Shown here: positions 40,326-48,420 of the stretch, one piece after another | How positions within the stretch are numbered: the first letter of the stretch is position 1 | Layout: each line of letters starts with the position of its first letter | NCBI RefSeq assembly: GCF_000382365.1 | Contig: NZ_KB908220.1 | Span: 62,001-126,000 of the forward strand | Length of the DNA: 64,000 bases | Reading direction: 5' to 3' | Source: Pannonibacter phragmitetus DSM 14782 | Lineage (GTDB): Bacteria; Pseudomonadota; Alphaproteobacteria; Rhizobiales; Stappiaceae | Program-made: the position numbers and the translations under genes | The notes under the pieces: generated by a model | Seen by the model: the letters and a program-made list of their open reading frames with translations, nothing else | What the model was told of the DNA's origin: nothing | Databases searched by the model: none

Positions 40326-41030
40326 CTATTTCAGACGCGCCACGTAGCGCGCCACGTTATGATCGAACCAGGTGCGGGAAACCTCCGCCCGCTGCCCGTC
40401 CTGTCCATGACTGATGCGAAGGATGTGCGGCACCGGCGCACCCGGCGCGTGGCAGAAATTGGCAGGCGCCCAGTCCGGCACATGATCCAGCCCCACCTGA
40501 TCCTCGGCCTTGACGATCCACAGGCCGAGCCGGGTGCGGTAGAAGAGATAGAGCGACTCTGACAGCTCTTCTGCCGTCACATGCTGCACATAGGAGCCGT
40601 CGAGCCAGATCTCCTCGACAGCTGCAATCTGCCCCGAAAGACGGCGCAGGCGGCGGATGCGGTGGCCTTCGCTGCCATGCCCGAAAGGCGGCAGGTAATC
40701 CGGCTTGGCCAGCCGGGTGACGGACAGAACCTCCGCTGTTGGCAGGCCGCCGCCCTTGATCAGCTCCAGCCGGAACATGGCGTAGAGGCTCTTCGGGTCA
40801 CTCATCGCCCGGATGTAGTTCCCCGAGCCCTGAACACGCTCCAGCAGCCCGCGATTCTGCAACTCTGCCAAGGCCTTGCGCAGGGTTCCGACAGCAATGC
40901 CCATCTCCGCTGCCATGTCCCGTTCCGGCGGCAGGCGCATGCCGTCGATCAGCCGTCCAGCAGCAATATCGCGCACCAGCAATTCGGCGATCTGCATGTA
41001 GATCGGCAGGCTGCCCTTGCTCTGTGTCAT
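40326..41030 (-). CDS. GntR/HutC-family regulator with UTRA domain
   Basis: Predicted 234-residue regulator. The N-terminal GntR helix-turn-helix (about 5-72) contains LPIYMQIAELLVRDIAAG, RLPPERDMAAEMGIAVGTLRKAL in pieces, and the wing RVQGSGNYI. The C-terminal UTRA ligand-binding domain (about 90-230) is of the HutC type that often binds sugars or sugar phosphates. The ATG chosen follows CGGAG; a GTG 14 codons upstream has no ribosome site. It diverges from the monooxygenase operon and leads the transcript with the Gfo/Idh/MocA gene, so it is the expected local regulator of both. Confidence 0.88.
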   Translation of the reverse strand: MTQSKGSLPIYMQIAELLVRDIAAGRLIDGMRLPPERDMAAEMGIAVGTLRKALAELQNRGLLERVQGSGNYIRAMSDPKSLYAMFRLELIKGGGLPTAEVLSVTRLAKPDYLPPFGHGSEGHRIRRLRRLSGQIAAVEEIWLDGSYVQHVTAEELSESLYLFYRTRLGLWIVKAEDQVGLDHVPDWAPANFCHAPGAPVPHILRISHGQDGQRAEVSRTWFDHNVARYVARLK

Positions 41031-41089
41031 CACGCTCCGGCCGTGGAATGAGGTGTTCGAGGAGTGGGTCACAAGAAAATTGATACACT

Positions 41090-41105
41090 ATTGATTTACA
41101 TCAAT
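41090..41105. promoter_or_regulatory. Palindromic operator candidate between the GntR gene and the monooxygenase operon
   Basis: ATTGATTTACATCAAT is a perfect inverted repeat of ATTGAT with a four-base centre, and another TTGAT half-site occurs at 41080-41084. It lies in the 120-base AT-rich divergent gap, where it could control both directions. Binding by the adjacent GntR-type protein is inferred from position. Confidence 0.6.
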
Positions 41106-41150
41106 GCAGGTGTTACGCAAGTGGAAACTGCGGCTCAAAAGGGGAGTATG

Positions 41151-42308
41151 ATGACCGTTGTTCCCGTGACCTCCGCCGATCTCGACGCATCCGAAGTGTC
41201 CTGGTTTGCGGCTCTGTGCTCCGACGACTACGCCTATCTCGGCGTGCCGGACGGCAGCCTGCGCTCCAGCTGGGAGCACTGCTCCTCGATCGTGCAGAAG
41301 GCGGAAAGCCTTGGCTTCCGCAACATCCTGTGCCCCTCGTCCTATCAGGTGGGGCAGGACACGCTGAGCTTCGTGGCCGGCTGCGCGCCCATCACGGAGC
41401 ACATCAACATGCTGGCGGCCATCCGCTGCGGCGAGATGCAGCCGATCATGCTGGCCCGCACGGTGGCAACGCTCGATCACATGCTGAAGGGCCGCCTGAC
41501 GCTCAACGTCATCAGCTCCGACTTCCCCGGTGAAGTTGCTGACAGCACCTACCGCTACAAGCGCAGCCACGAGGTCGTTCAGATCCTGCGGCAGGCCTGG
41601 ACGCGCGAGACCATCGATCATGAGGGCGAGGTCTATCAGTTCAAGGGCGTTTCGACAGAACCGGCGCGTCCCTATCAGCAGAACGGCGGCCCCCTGCTCT
41701 ATTTCGGCGGATACTCGCCGGATGCGCTGGAACTGTGCGGCGCCCAGTGCGACGTCTATCTGATGTGGCCCGAGACAAAAGACCAGTTGGCAGAGCGGAT
41801 GAAGGCCGTGCATGAACGCGCCGCCGCCCATGGCCGCACCCTCGACTATGGCCTGCGCGTCCACATGATCGTCCGCGACACGGAAGCCGAAGCGCGCGAA
41901 TATGCCGAGCATCTCGTCTCGAAGCTCGATGACGAATACGGCAAGCTGATCCGCGACCGCGCCCACGACTCCATCTCGCTGGGCGTTGCCCATCAGGCCC
42001 GCGCCCGCGAACTGGCGGACAAGTTCGGTTATATCGAGCCGCATCTGTGGACCGGCATTGGCCGGGCGCGCTCAGGCTGCGGGGCGGCGCTCGTCGGCTC
42101 CACCGATCAGGTGCTGTCGGAAATCGAATCCTACCGGAAGATGGGCATCCGCGCCTTCATCTTCTCCGGCTATCCGCATCTGGAGGAAGCCGGTCACTTC
42201 GGAACCAAGGTCCTGCCGCAGCTCAAGACCTGTTCCCTGCCCCATGAATATGGCCGTGTGCCAAGCGAAACGCCAGCCACTCCGCTGGGCGTGGGAGAAC
42301 GCCGCTGA
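41151..42308 (+). CDS. SsuD-like FMNH2-dependent monooxygenase, candidate sulfoquinovose monooxygenase
   Basis: Predicted 385-residue luciferase-like monooxygenase of the alkanesulfonate monooxygenase type. It uses reduced flavin and oxygen to split C-S bonds, releasing sulfite. Residues equivalent to the SsuD active site are all visible: Arg236 and His238 in GLRVHMIV, Arg307 in GIGRARSG, Tyr341 and His343 in SGYPHLEEA; Trp206 lies in YLMWPETK. With the next two genes (aldo/keto reductase, flavin reductase) it reproduces the sulfo-SMO set, where SmoC desulfonates sulfoquinovose to 6-oxo-glucose. Use of another sulfonate cannot be excluded. The second of two adjacent ATG codons is chosen because GGGGAG is better spaced. 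It overlaps the next gene by one base. Confidence 0.8.
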   Translation: MTVVPVTSADLDASEVSWFAALCSDDYAYLGVPDGSLRSSWEHCSSIVQKAESLGFRNILCPSSYQVGQDTLSFVAGCAPITEHINMLAAIRCGEMQPIMLARTVATLDHMLKGRLTLNVISSDFPGEVADSTYRYKRSHEVVQILRQAWTRETIDHEGEVYQFKGVSTEPARPYQQNGGPLLYFGGYSPDALELCGAQCDVYLMWPETKDQLAERMKAVHERAAAHGRTLDYGLRVHMIVRDTEAEAREYAEHLVSKLDDEYGKLIRDRAHDSISLGVAHQARARELADKFGYIEPHLWTGIGRARSGCGAALVGSTDQVLSEIESYRKMGIRAFIFSGYPHLEEAGHFGTKVLPQLKTCSLPHEYGRVPSETPATPLGVGERR

Positions 42309-43201
42309 TGAACCGCATTGATCTCACCAAAGACCTGAGCCTCAGCCGCATCGTCTATGGCATGTGGCGCATCGGTGATGACAGCAACACCAGCCCGGCG
42401 CATGTTCAGGCCAAGATCGAAAGCTGTCTGGCGCAGGGCATCACCACGCTGGATCAAGCCGACATTTACGGCGGCTACACCGCCGAGGCGATCCTGGGCG
42501 GTGCGCTGAAGGCATCGCCGCAGCTGCGCGACAAGGTGGAACTCGTCACCAAGTGCGGCATCGTCGCCCCGGCCGGCCGCTATGCGGACCGGCGCGTGAA
42601 GTACTACGACACCACCGAAGGACACATCACGGCCTCGGTCGAAGCCTCCTTGCGCGACATGGGCACGGACCGGATCGACCTGCTGCTGATCCACCGCCCC
42701 GATCCGCTGATCGACCACGAGGAAACCGGCAAGGCGCTGGATGGCCTCGTCGCGTCGGGCAAAGTGCGCAGCGTCGGCGTCTCCAACTTCCGCCCCTGGG
42801 ATTTCTCGCTGCTGCAGTCGGCGATGAGCGGCAAGCTCGTCACCAACCAGATCGAGATCAGCCTTGTGGCAACCGAATGCTTCGTCAACGGCGATCTGGC
42901 CTATCTGCAGGAAAGGGCGATTGCGCCGATGGCCTGGTCGCCGCTGGGCGGCGGCTCGCTCTTCGGCGAGGACAACCGCCAGCTTCTGGCCGCACTGGAG
43001 CGGACCGGCGCGGCGCAGGGCGTTGATGCAACTGCAGTCGCAGTCGCCTGGCTGCTGCGCCATCCGGGGCGGATCATCCCGGTGATGGGCACCAACAACA
43101 TCGAGCGGATCGGCAAGATCGGCGAGGCAGCCAAGGTGGAGATGGACCGGCAGACCTGGTTCGAGCTTTATACTCTGGCCATTGGCAAGGACGTGCCGTG
43201 A
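42308..43201 (+). CDS. Aldo/keto reductase, candidate 6-oxo-glucose reductase (SmoB-like)
   Basis: Predicted 297-residue aldo/keto reductase, a TIM barrel using NADPH. The catalytic tetrad is Asp49, Tyr54 (DQADIYGGY), Lys82 (LVTKCG) and His129 (LLIHRPDP). The C-terminal cofactor segment reads PGRIIPVMGTNNIERI. Its start overlaps the stop of the monooxygenase gene by one base, so translation is coupled. In the sulfo-SMO pathway an enzyme of this superfamily reduces the aldehyde product to glucose, which would feed central metabolism; that function is inferred from context. Confidence 0.78.
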   Translation: MNRIDLTKDLSLSRIVYGMWRIGDDSNTSPAHVQAKIESCLAQGITTLDQADIYGGYTAEAILGGALKASPQLRDKVELVTKCGIVAPAGRYADRRVKYYDTTEGHITASVEASLRDMGTDRIDLLLIHRPDPLIDHEETGKALDGLVASGKVRSVGVSNFRPWDFSLLQSAMSGKLVTNQIEISLVATECFVNGDLAYLQERAIAPMAWSPLGGGSLFGEDNRQLLAALERTGAAQGVDATAVAVAWLLRHPGRIIPVMGTNNIERIGKIGEAAKVEMDRQTWFELYTLAIGKDVP

Positions 43202-43731
43202 TGATGGCAGCGAACGAACACCTCTCCGGACGGGATGAGCGGCTGTTCGTGCCGGGCACGGAAACATCGCGCGAGTTCCGCACTGCGCTGGGCACCTTTG
43301 CCACGGGCGTAACTGTGGTGACGGCCATGGGCGATCAGGGCCCCATGGGCATGACGGCCAACAGCTTCACCTCGCTGTCGCTGGATCCGCCACTGGTGCT
43401 CTGGTCGCCGGCAAAGAACTCATCCAAGCATGGCGGCTTCACCACCGCCACGCATTTCGCCATCCATGTGCTGGGCGAGGAGCAGGACGGGCTCAGCGCC
43501 AGCTTCACCCGGGGCGGCACCGCCTTTGACGGGCTGGCGTGGGAGATCAATGCGGAAGGCGCGCCGGTCATCCCTGGCACGCTCGCCCGCTTCGAGTGTG
43601 CCCTGCATGCCGTGCACGACGGCGGGGACCATTCCATTGTCATCGGACGGGTGCTACGCGTAGCACAGCGCGATGGCGCACCGCTTTGCTTCTCGCAGGG
43701 CGCTTTCGGACGGTTTGCCAGAATGACCTGA
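43201..43731 (+). CDS. FMN reductase, partner of the monooxygenase (SmoA-like)
   Basis: Predicted 176-residue flavin reductase of the FlaRed/HpaC type, which supplies reduced FMN to the two-component monooxygenase. Family sequence is clear: FRTALGTFATGVTVVTA, GMTANSFTSLSLDPPLVLWS in pieces, HFAIHVLGEEQ and the late DHSIVIGRVLRV. The start overlaps the preceding stop (TGATG); a GTG one codon earlier is an alternative. The tight packing of monooxygenase, aldo/keto reductase and flavin reductase shows that they act together. A hairpin (stem CAGCCGCG/CGCGGCTG at 43755-43779) separates it from the transporter genes. Confidence 0.88.
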   Translation: MMAANEHLSGRDERLFVPGTETSREFRTALGTFATGVTVVTAMGDQGPMGMTANSFTSLSLDPPLVLWSPAKNSSKHGGFTTATHFAIHVLGEEQDGLSASFTRGGTAFDGLAWEINAEGAPVIPGTLARFECALHAVHDGGDHSIVIGRVLRVAQRDGAPLCFSQGAFGRFARMT

Positions 43732-43793
43732 GATACCGGGCCATTCGGGTTTGGCAGCCGCGCCGGGAGACCGCGGCTGGTGGGAGGAAAATG

Positions 43794-44384
43794 ATGGGTT
43801 TCATTCTGGCAACCGCCAGATATCTGGGCCTTGTCAACGGCGCGGCGCTGGCCGCCGGCCGCTGGATCGGGGCAGGCTGCGTCGGGCTGATGGTCATCAT
43901 CATCCTGATCCAGGTGTTTTTCCGCTACGTGCTCAACGACGCTCCGGCCTGGACGGAGGAAGCCGCCCGCTTTCTCATGCTCTGGATGACCGGCCTGATG
44001 GTGCCCACGGCCTTCCGCCGGGGCGGCTTTGTCGGCATCGACATGCTGGTGATCCTGCTGCCGCGCCTTGTGGCCGGAGTGCTCAATCTCGTTCTGCTCA
44101 TCCTGATTGCCGGCCTCCTGTTCTACGCCACACGGCTGGGCTGGAAGGAAGTCACCGGCATTGGCGGCCGTTTTGCGATGGCCGCGATTTCCGTGCCCGT
44201 GTCGCTGGACTTCTCCGCCTGGATGAAGGTCCCCCGCGCCTGGATGATGGCCTCGCTCGCGGTTGGCTGTACGGCGATGCTCGCCGTCTGCATCGAACTG
44301 ATCCTGCGCAGCCTCATCACGCTCATGGGCGGTGAGCGCCAGCTTGCACCGGTTACCGAAACTCAGTCTCTGGGAGCGGAGTGA
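43794..44384 (+). CDS. TRAP transporter small permease (DctQ)
   Basis: Predicted 196-residue membrane protein with four hydrophobic segments, the DctQ subunit of a TRAP uptake system. Typical sequence includes VFFRYVLNDAPAWTEEAARFLMLW in pieces, near the first to second helix, and RGGFVGIDML. The second of two tandem ATG codons is favoured by spacing from GGGAGG. It overlaps the large permease gene by one base, as usual for TRAP genes. Being co-transcribed with the desulfonation enzymes, it probably serves import of their substrate. Confidence 0.9.
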   Translation: MGFILATARYLGLVNGAALAAGRWIGAGCVGLMVIIILIQVFFRYVLNDAPAWTEEAARFLMLWMTGLMVPTAFRRGGFVGIDMLVILLPRLVAGVLNLVLLILIAGLLFYATRLGWKEVTGIGGRFAMAAISVPVSLDFSAWMKVPRAWMMASLAVGCTAMLAVCIELILRSLITLMGGERQLAPVTETQSLGAE

Positions 44385-45673
44385 TGCTCAGTCTTTTCCT
44401 GCCGCTCTTCCTCCTGCTGCTGTTCCTCGGCCTGCCCGTGGTCTTCGGCCTCATCATGGCCCCAGCCGCCCTGCTCTGGGCCAATGGCCAGGAGCGTGAG
44501 ATCGCCCTGCTCTACCGCAATGTCTACAACGGCATGGACAGCTTCCCGCTGATGGCGATTCCTTTCTTCATGCTCGCGGGCGAACTGATGAACCGGGCCG
44601 GCATCACCATGCGCCTCGTCGAATTTGCACAGGCCATGATCGGCCATCTGCGCGGTGGTCTGGCGCACGTGAACATCATGTCCTCCATGCTCTTTGCCGG
44701 ATTGTCCGGCTCGGCGGTGGCGGATGTGTCGGCGCTGGGCTCCATGCTGATCCCGGCCATGGAGAAGCAGGGGTACACCCGCCGTTTTGCCGCCGCCGTG
44801 ACCGCCGCCTCCTCCATCATCGGCCCGATCATCCCGCCCTCCGGCATCATGATCATCTATGCCTATGTGATGAACCAGAGTGTTGCCGCCCTGTTCCTTG
44901 CGGGCATCGTGCCGGGCATTCTCATTGGCCTCAGTCTGATGGTCATCGTCTGGCTGCAGGCGGACCGGGAAAACCTGCCCGCCGCTACCGCCCGCGCCTC
45001 GTGGGGAGACAGAGGCAAGGCCAGCCTCTCGGCCTTCTGGCCACTGCTGACGCCGGCGATCATCCTCGGCGGCATTCTTGGCGGTGTCTTCACCCCGACG
45101 GAAGCTTCCGCCATCGCCGTGGGCTACTCGTTCTTCATCGGCCTCTTTGTCATGCGCACCCTCAAGGTGCGCGAGATCCCGGACGTGCTGACCCGCGCCG
45201 GCATGACCTCCGCCGTGGTGCTGCTGCTGGTGGGTGCTGCCATGGCCTTCAAGACGGTGGCCAGCCTTGCCCACACGCCGGAACTGCTGGCCGATATCAT
45301 CCTCGGCCTCAGCAACAATCCGCTGGTGCTGCTGTTCCTGATCAACATCCTGCTGTTCATCGTCGGCATGTTCCTCGATGCAGGGCCCGCCATCATCATC
45401 CTGGGGCCGATCCTCGGACCGATCTTCACCTCCATGGGCGTGGATCCGATCCATTTTGCCATCATCATGGCGGTGAACCTGACCGTTGGCCTGCTCACCC
45501 CGCCCATGGGCCTCGTGCTGTTCGTCACCTCGTCCGTCTCGGGCCTGAGGGTGGAGACCATTGCCCGGGCAACGCTGCCGTTCCTGGCGGCGGAAGTGGC
45601 CGTGATCTTCCTGATCACCTACTTCCCCGCCATCTGCCTCACCGTCCCCCGCCTTCTGGGGTTCGTGAACTGA
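44384..45673 (+). CDS. TRAP transporter large permease (DctM)
   Basis: Predicted 429-residue membrane protein with about twelve helices, the sodium-coupled DctM subunit. Family signatures include MAIPFFMLAGELMNRAGI, the SxSG-type loop LFAGLSGSAVADVSALG and the late NLTVGLLTPPMGLVLFV. Its ATG overlaps the DctQ stop. No break or truncation is seen. Together with DctQ and the DctP protein downstream it makes a complete high-affinity importer. Confidence 0.95.
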   Translation: MLSLFLPLFLLLLFLGLPVVFGLIMAPAALLWANGQEREIALLYRNVYNGMDSFPLMAIPFFMLAGELMNRAGITMRLVEFAQAMIGHLRGGLAHVNIMSSMLFAGLSGSAVADVSALGSMLIPAMEKQGYTRRFAAAVTAASSIIGPIIPPSGIMIIYAYVMNQSVAALFLAGIVPGILIGLSLMVIVWLQADRENLPAATARASWGDRGKASLSAFWPLLTPAIILGGILGGVFTPTEASAIAVGYSFFIGLFVMRTLKVREIPDVLTRAGMTSAVVLLLVGAAMAFKTVASLAHTPELLADIILGLSNNPLVLLFLINILLFIVGMFLDAGPAIIILGPILGPIFTSMGVDPIHFAIIMAVNLTVGLLTPPMGLVLFVTSSVSGLRVETIARATLPFLAAEVAVIFLITYFPAICLTVPRLLGFVN

Positions 45674-45697
45674 CTTGAGTGAAAGGGAGGAACTGGA

Positions 45698-46756
45698 ATG
45701 CTCAAGGCACTTCTGAAGACCGTGCTGCTGGCCAGCACGCTGTCCATGGCCACCATGGCGCAGGCGGCAGACATCACCCTGCGCGCCACCGCCAATTCCA
45801 ACGAGAATGACGAGGATTATGACGGCCTCGTCGTCTTCAAGAACTACGTGGAGAATGCCTCGAACGGCGCGATTGCCGTTGAGCTGTTCATCGGCACCCA
45901 GCTCTGCGCCACCGGCGAGGAATGCCTTCAGGGCGTCGCCGACGGCAACATCGATATCTACATCTCCACCTCCGGCGGTGCGGCGGGCCTCTTCCCCTAT
46001 ATCCAGGTGCTGGACCTGCCCTATCTGATGAGCGACGACCGGGTGGCCGAAGCCGTGCTGACCGGCCCCTTCACCCGCGAATTGCGCGCCAAGGCTCTGG
46101 CTGACAGCGGCAACGCCATCCGCCTGATGACCATCGGCAACACCGGCGGCTGGCGCAACTATGCCAACACCAAGGGCACGGTGAAGACCCCGGCAGACCT
46201 CAAGGGCCTGAAGATGCGCACCGTGCCGGCCGACCTGCCGCAGCAGGTGGCCACCGCCGTCGGCGCGTCGCCCACGCCCGTTCCGTGGCCGGAACTCTTC
46301 ACCGCCCTGCAGACCGGCGTTGTCGAAGGCACGGCCAACGGCATCACCGACATCATGAACATGAAGTTCACCGATGCAGGCGTGAAATACATCACTCTGG
46401 ATGGCCACTCCTACATGGGTGCCTTCTGGTGGATGTCGAACCAGCGCTTCCTGTCGCTGACGCCGGAACAGCGCAAGGTGGTGGCCGATGGCTTCGCCGC
46501 CCTGCAGCAGGCCACCTTCGCCAGCCCCAAGCGCAAGGAAATCGCCGCCTATCAGGACTTCCTGAAAGCCGGCGGCGAGATCTACGTGCCGACGGCTGAA
46601 GAAAAGGCAGCCTTCAAGGAGGCCGTCGCCCCGGTGTTCGACTGGTTCAAGACCAAGGTCACGGGTGGCGAGGAAGTCTTCGCCATGTTCACCACCGCCG
46701 TGGCTGAAGCCGAGGAAATCGTCAACGCCGAGCGCGCCGCCGAAACGGCCGACTGA
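45698..46756 (+). CDS. TRAP transporter substrate-binding protein (DctP)
   Basis: Predicted 352-residue periplasmic binding protein. A signal peptide ends at MAQA (about 23). The conserved arginine that pairs with the anionic group of TRAP ligands is Arg174 in LKGLKMRTVP. Two nearby cysteines, Cys70 and Cys76 in GTQLCATGEECLQG, could form a disulfide in the periplasm. The ligand is not known from sequence. Co-transcription with sulfonate-cleaving enzymes suggests sulfoquinovose, its glycerol glycoside or another anionic sugar. The gene follows GGGAGG and ends just before a strong terminator. Confidence 0.9.
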   Translation: MLKALLKTVLLASTLSMATMAQAADITLRATANSNENDEDYDGLVVFKNYVENASNGAIAVELFIGTQLCATGEECLQGVADGNIDIYISTSGGAAGLFPYIQVLDLPYLMSDDRVAEAVLTGPFTRELRAKALADSGNAIRLMTIGNTGGWRNYANTKGTVKTPADLKGLKMRTVPADLPQQVATAVGASPTPVPWPELFTALQTGVVEGTANGITDIMNMKFTDAGVKYITLDGHSYMGAFWWMSNQRFLSLTPEQRKVVADGFAALQQATFASPKRKEIAAYQDFLKAGGEIYVPTAEEKAAFKEAVAPVFDWFKTKVTGGEEVFAMFTTAVAEAEEIVNAERAAETAD

Positions 46757-46766
46757 CATTGACCCT

Positions 46767-46797
46767 GCAGGACGGGGCCCGCTCCGTCCTGCTTTTT
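46767..46797 (+). terminator. Terminator of the monooxygenase-TRAP operon
   Basis: Perfect nine-base-pair stem GCAGGACGG / CCGTCCTGC followed by TTTTT, ten bases after the DctP stop. It makes the following exporter gene a separate transcription unit. Confidence 0.92.
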
Positions 46798-46840
46798 GGG
46801 GGAGCTCGGATATGGCCGGGGTGGCCTTTCCTCCATCGTG

Positions 46841-47084
46841 GAGCAGTATTTACAACGGACGCATGGCGGGGGAACGCGCCCTCCTTTGGCCGCAGCCCCC
46901 TCTCCCCCCTTGAGGGGGAGATGTCTGCGTCAGCAGACAGAGGGGGGTGGCAGCGCCTCAGTACGGCAGGATCTCTCTCATAAACGGACAGTCCGTTACC
47001 CCCCTCTGCCCCCTACCGGGGGCATCTCCCCCTCAAGGGGGGAGAGGAATTGGTGCCTGACTGGCTGTCCGTTGTAAACGTTGC
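46841..47084. repeat. Intergenic palindromic element, copy 1
   Basis: About 244 bases bounded by imperfect inverted ends: GAGCAGTATTTACAACGGAC at the left and, complemented, GCAACGTTTACAACGGAC at the right. Inside are inverted C-rich/G-rich blocks (TCTCCCCCCTTGAGGGGGAG and its counterpart) and small hairpins GTCTGC/GCAGAC, ACGGAC/GTCCGT and GCCCCC/GGGGGC. No coding frame. A second copy lies at 51925-52140. It resembles a non-autonomous MITE-like or BIME-like unit. The remaining gap up to the exporter gene holds nothing else that I can support. Confidence 0.85.
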
Positions 47085-47260
47085 GCCACAAGAGGAAGGG
47101 AGGCTGAAAAGCCTTGCCCCACAACCCCAAACAGGCCCAGACCTGATATCCTTTCATCTGCCCTGAAACAAAACTGCTTACCCGAAAAACAACGGCTCTC
47201 AAGACAGGCACCGGGGCATCCGGTGCGTCTCTTTTGCGCCCCATCCTGAAGGTTCACGCC

Positions 47261-48316
47261 ATGGCCACTCCAGATCAGGCCTTTCCAGCCGAAAAGGACG
47301 GAGAGACTTCGCTTGCCGCACGCATGCGCCTGCGTTTCCCCGGCCTTTCCATCGCCGTGCTGATCGCACTCGCCTCCGCCTTCCTTTCGGAGCATTACGG
47401 CGCGCCGGCCATGCTGCTGGCGATCCTGATCGGACTGGCGCTGCATTTCCTCTCAGATGATCCGCGCATGCTGCCGGGGCTGGAGTTTGCAGCGAAAAGC
47501 CTCCTGCGCGCCGGGATCACGCTACTCGGCCTCAGGATCAGCCTCGGCATGTTTGCCGATCTCGGGCTACCGATGCTTCTGGTGCTGGCAAGCGCCGTTG
47601 CCTTGACCATCGGCTTCGGTATGGCCGTCTCGCGCCTCTTCGGGCAGGAAAGCCGCTTCGGACTGCTCACGGGCGGCGCCGTCGCCATCTGCGGGGCGTC
47701 TGCCGCCATGGCCATCGCCGCCGTGCTGCCGCGCAAGTCTGCCCATGAGGCAGAGCGGGACATGGTGTTCGCCGTCTTTGGCGTCACCATGATGTCCACA
47801 CTCGCCATGATCGGCTACCCCATCCTCGCCTCTGCTCTGGGCATGAGCGATCAGGTCACCGGCGTCTTCCTCGGCGCAACGATCCATGACGTGGCGCAGG
47901 TGGTCGGCGCAGGTTTCTCCGTTTCCGAGACAACTGGCGACATGGCCGTGCTGGTGAAGCTGATCCGCGTCACCATGCTGGCCCCCGTGGTGCTGCTGAT
48001 CGCCCTCGCCTTCCGCCGCTCCGTGCCCTCCGATGCCAAGCGTCCGCCGCTGGTGCCGCTGTTCGTTCTTGGCTTTCTGGCGCTGGCCATCCTCAATTCC
48101 CTCATCGAAATCCCGGCATTCGTCGCAGAAGGCGCCAATGCAGCCTCCCGCTGGGCGCTGCTGGCAGCCATCGGCGCGGTCGGCGTCAAGACCTCCCTGC
48201 CCAACATCATGAGCGTCGGCCGCCGCGCCATTGCGCTGCTGGTTGCCGAAACCGTGTTCCTCGCAGGCTTCATCCTGATCTGCGTCGAGTTCCTGCCACT
48301 CGACCGGCTGCATTAA
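47261..48316 (+). CDS. YeiH/TauZ-family putative sulfate or sulfite exporter
   Basis: Predicted 351-residue membrane protein with about ten helices, of the COG2855 (YeiH, UPF0324) family. Typical sequence: LRAGITLLGLRISLG, LTGGAVAICGASAAMAIAAVLP in pieces, GATIHDVAQVVGAGFSVS, and the late AIGAVGVKTSLPNI. TauZ of taurine-degrading Paracoccus belongs to this family and is thought to export the inorganic sulfur released. Placed just after a desulfonation operon it is a plausible sulfite/sulfate exporter. A terminator and a repeat element lie between, so it is not in the same operon. The ATG follows AAGG; an upstream TTG is less likely. Confidence 0.85.
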   Translation: MATPDQAFPAEKDGETSLAARMRLRFPGLSIAVLIALASAFLSEHYGAPAMLLAILIGLALHFLSDDPRMLPGLEFAAKSLLRAGITLLGLRISLGMFADLGLPMLLVLASAVALTIGFGMAVSRLFGQESRFGLLTGGAVAICGASAAMAIAAVLPRKSAHEAERDMVFAVFGVTMMSTLAMIGYPILASALGMSDQVTGVFLGATIHDVAQVVGAGFSVSETTGDMAVLVKLIRVTMLAPVVLLIALAFRRSVPSDAKRPPLVPLFVLGFLALAILNSLIEIPAFVAEGANAASRWALLAAIGAVGVKTSLPNIMSVGRRAIALLVAETVFLAGFILICVEFLPLDRLH

Positions 48317-48420
48317 GGCTCTCCACACTTGCCCTTGCCTGCCAGTTTTGCGAGGGTCGGACACTGCTGCTTCATGGGGTGCGAACAAGACGCCGCAAGC
48401 AGGCAGCATGGGAGGGGAGA

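Noticed and set aside
39205-43731. Simple alkanesulfonate (ssu) utilisation set
   Set aside because: Not fully excluded, but ssu loci carry ssuA-ssuC-ssuB ABC genes and no aldo/keto reductase or Gfo/Idh/MocA gene; the present set fits a sulfosugar pathway better.
44363-46759. 798-codon open frame opposite the TRAP genes
   Set aside because: Antisense to three intact genes; Gly/His/Asp-rich low-information text typical of a GC shadow.
46757-48316. YeiH-type exporter as the last gene of the TRAP operon
   Set aside because: A strong terminator and an intergenic repeat separate it, so only a functional link is suggested.
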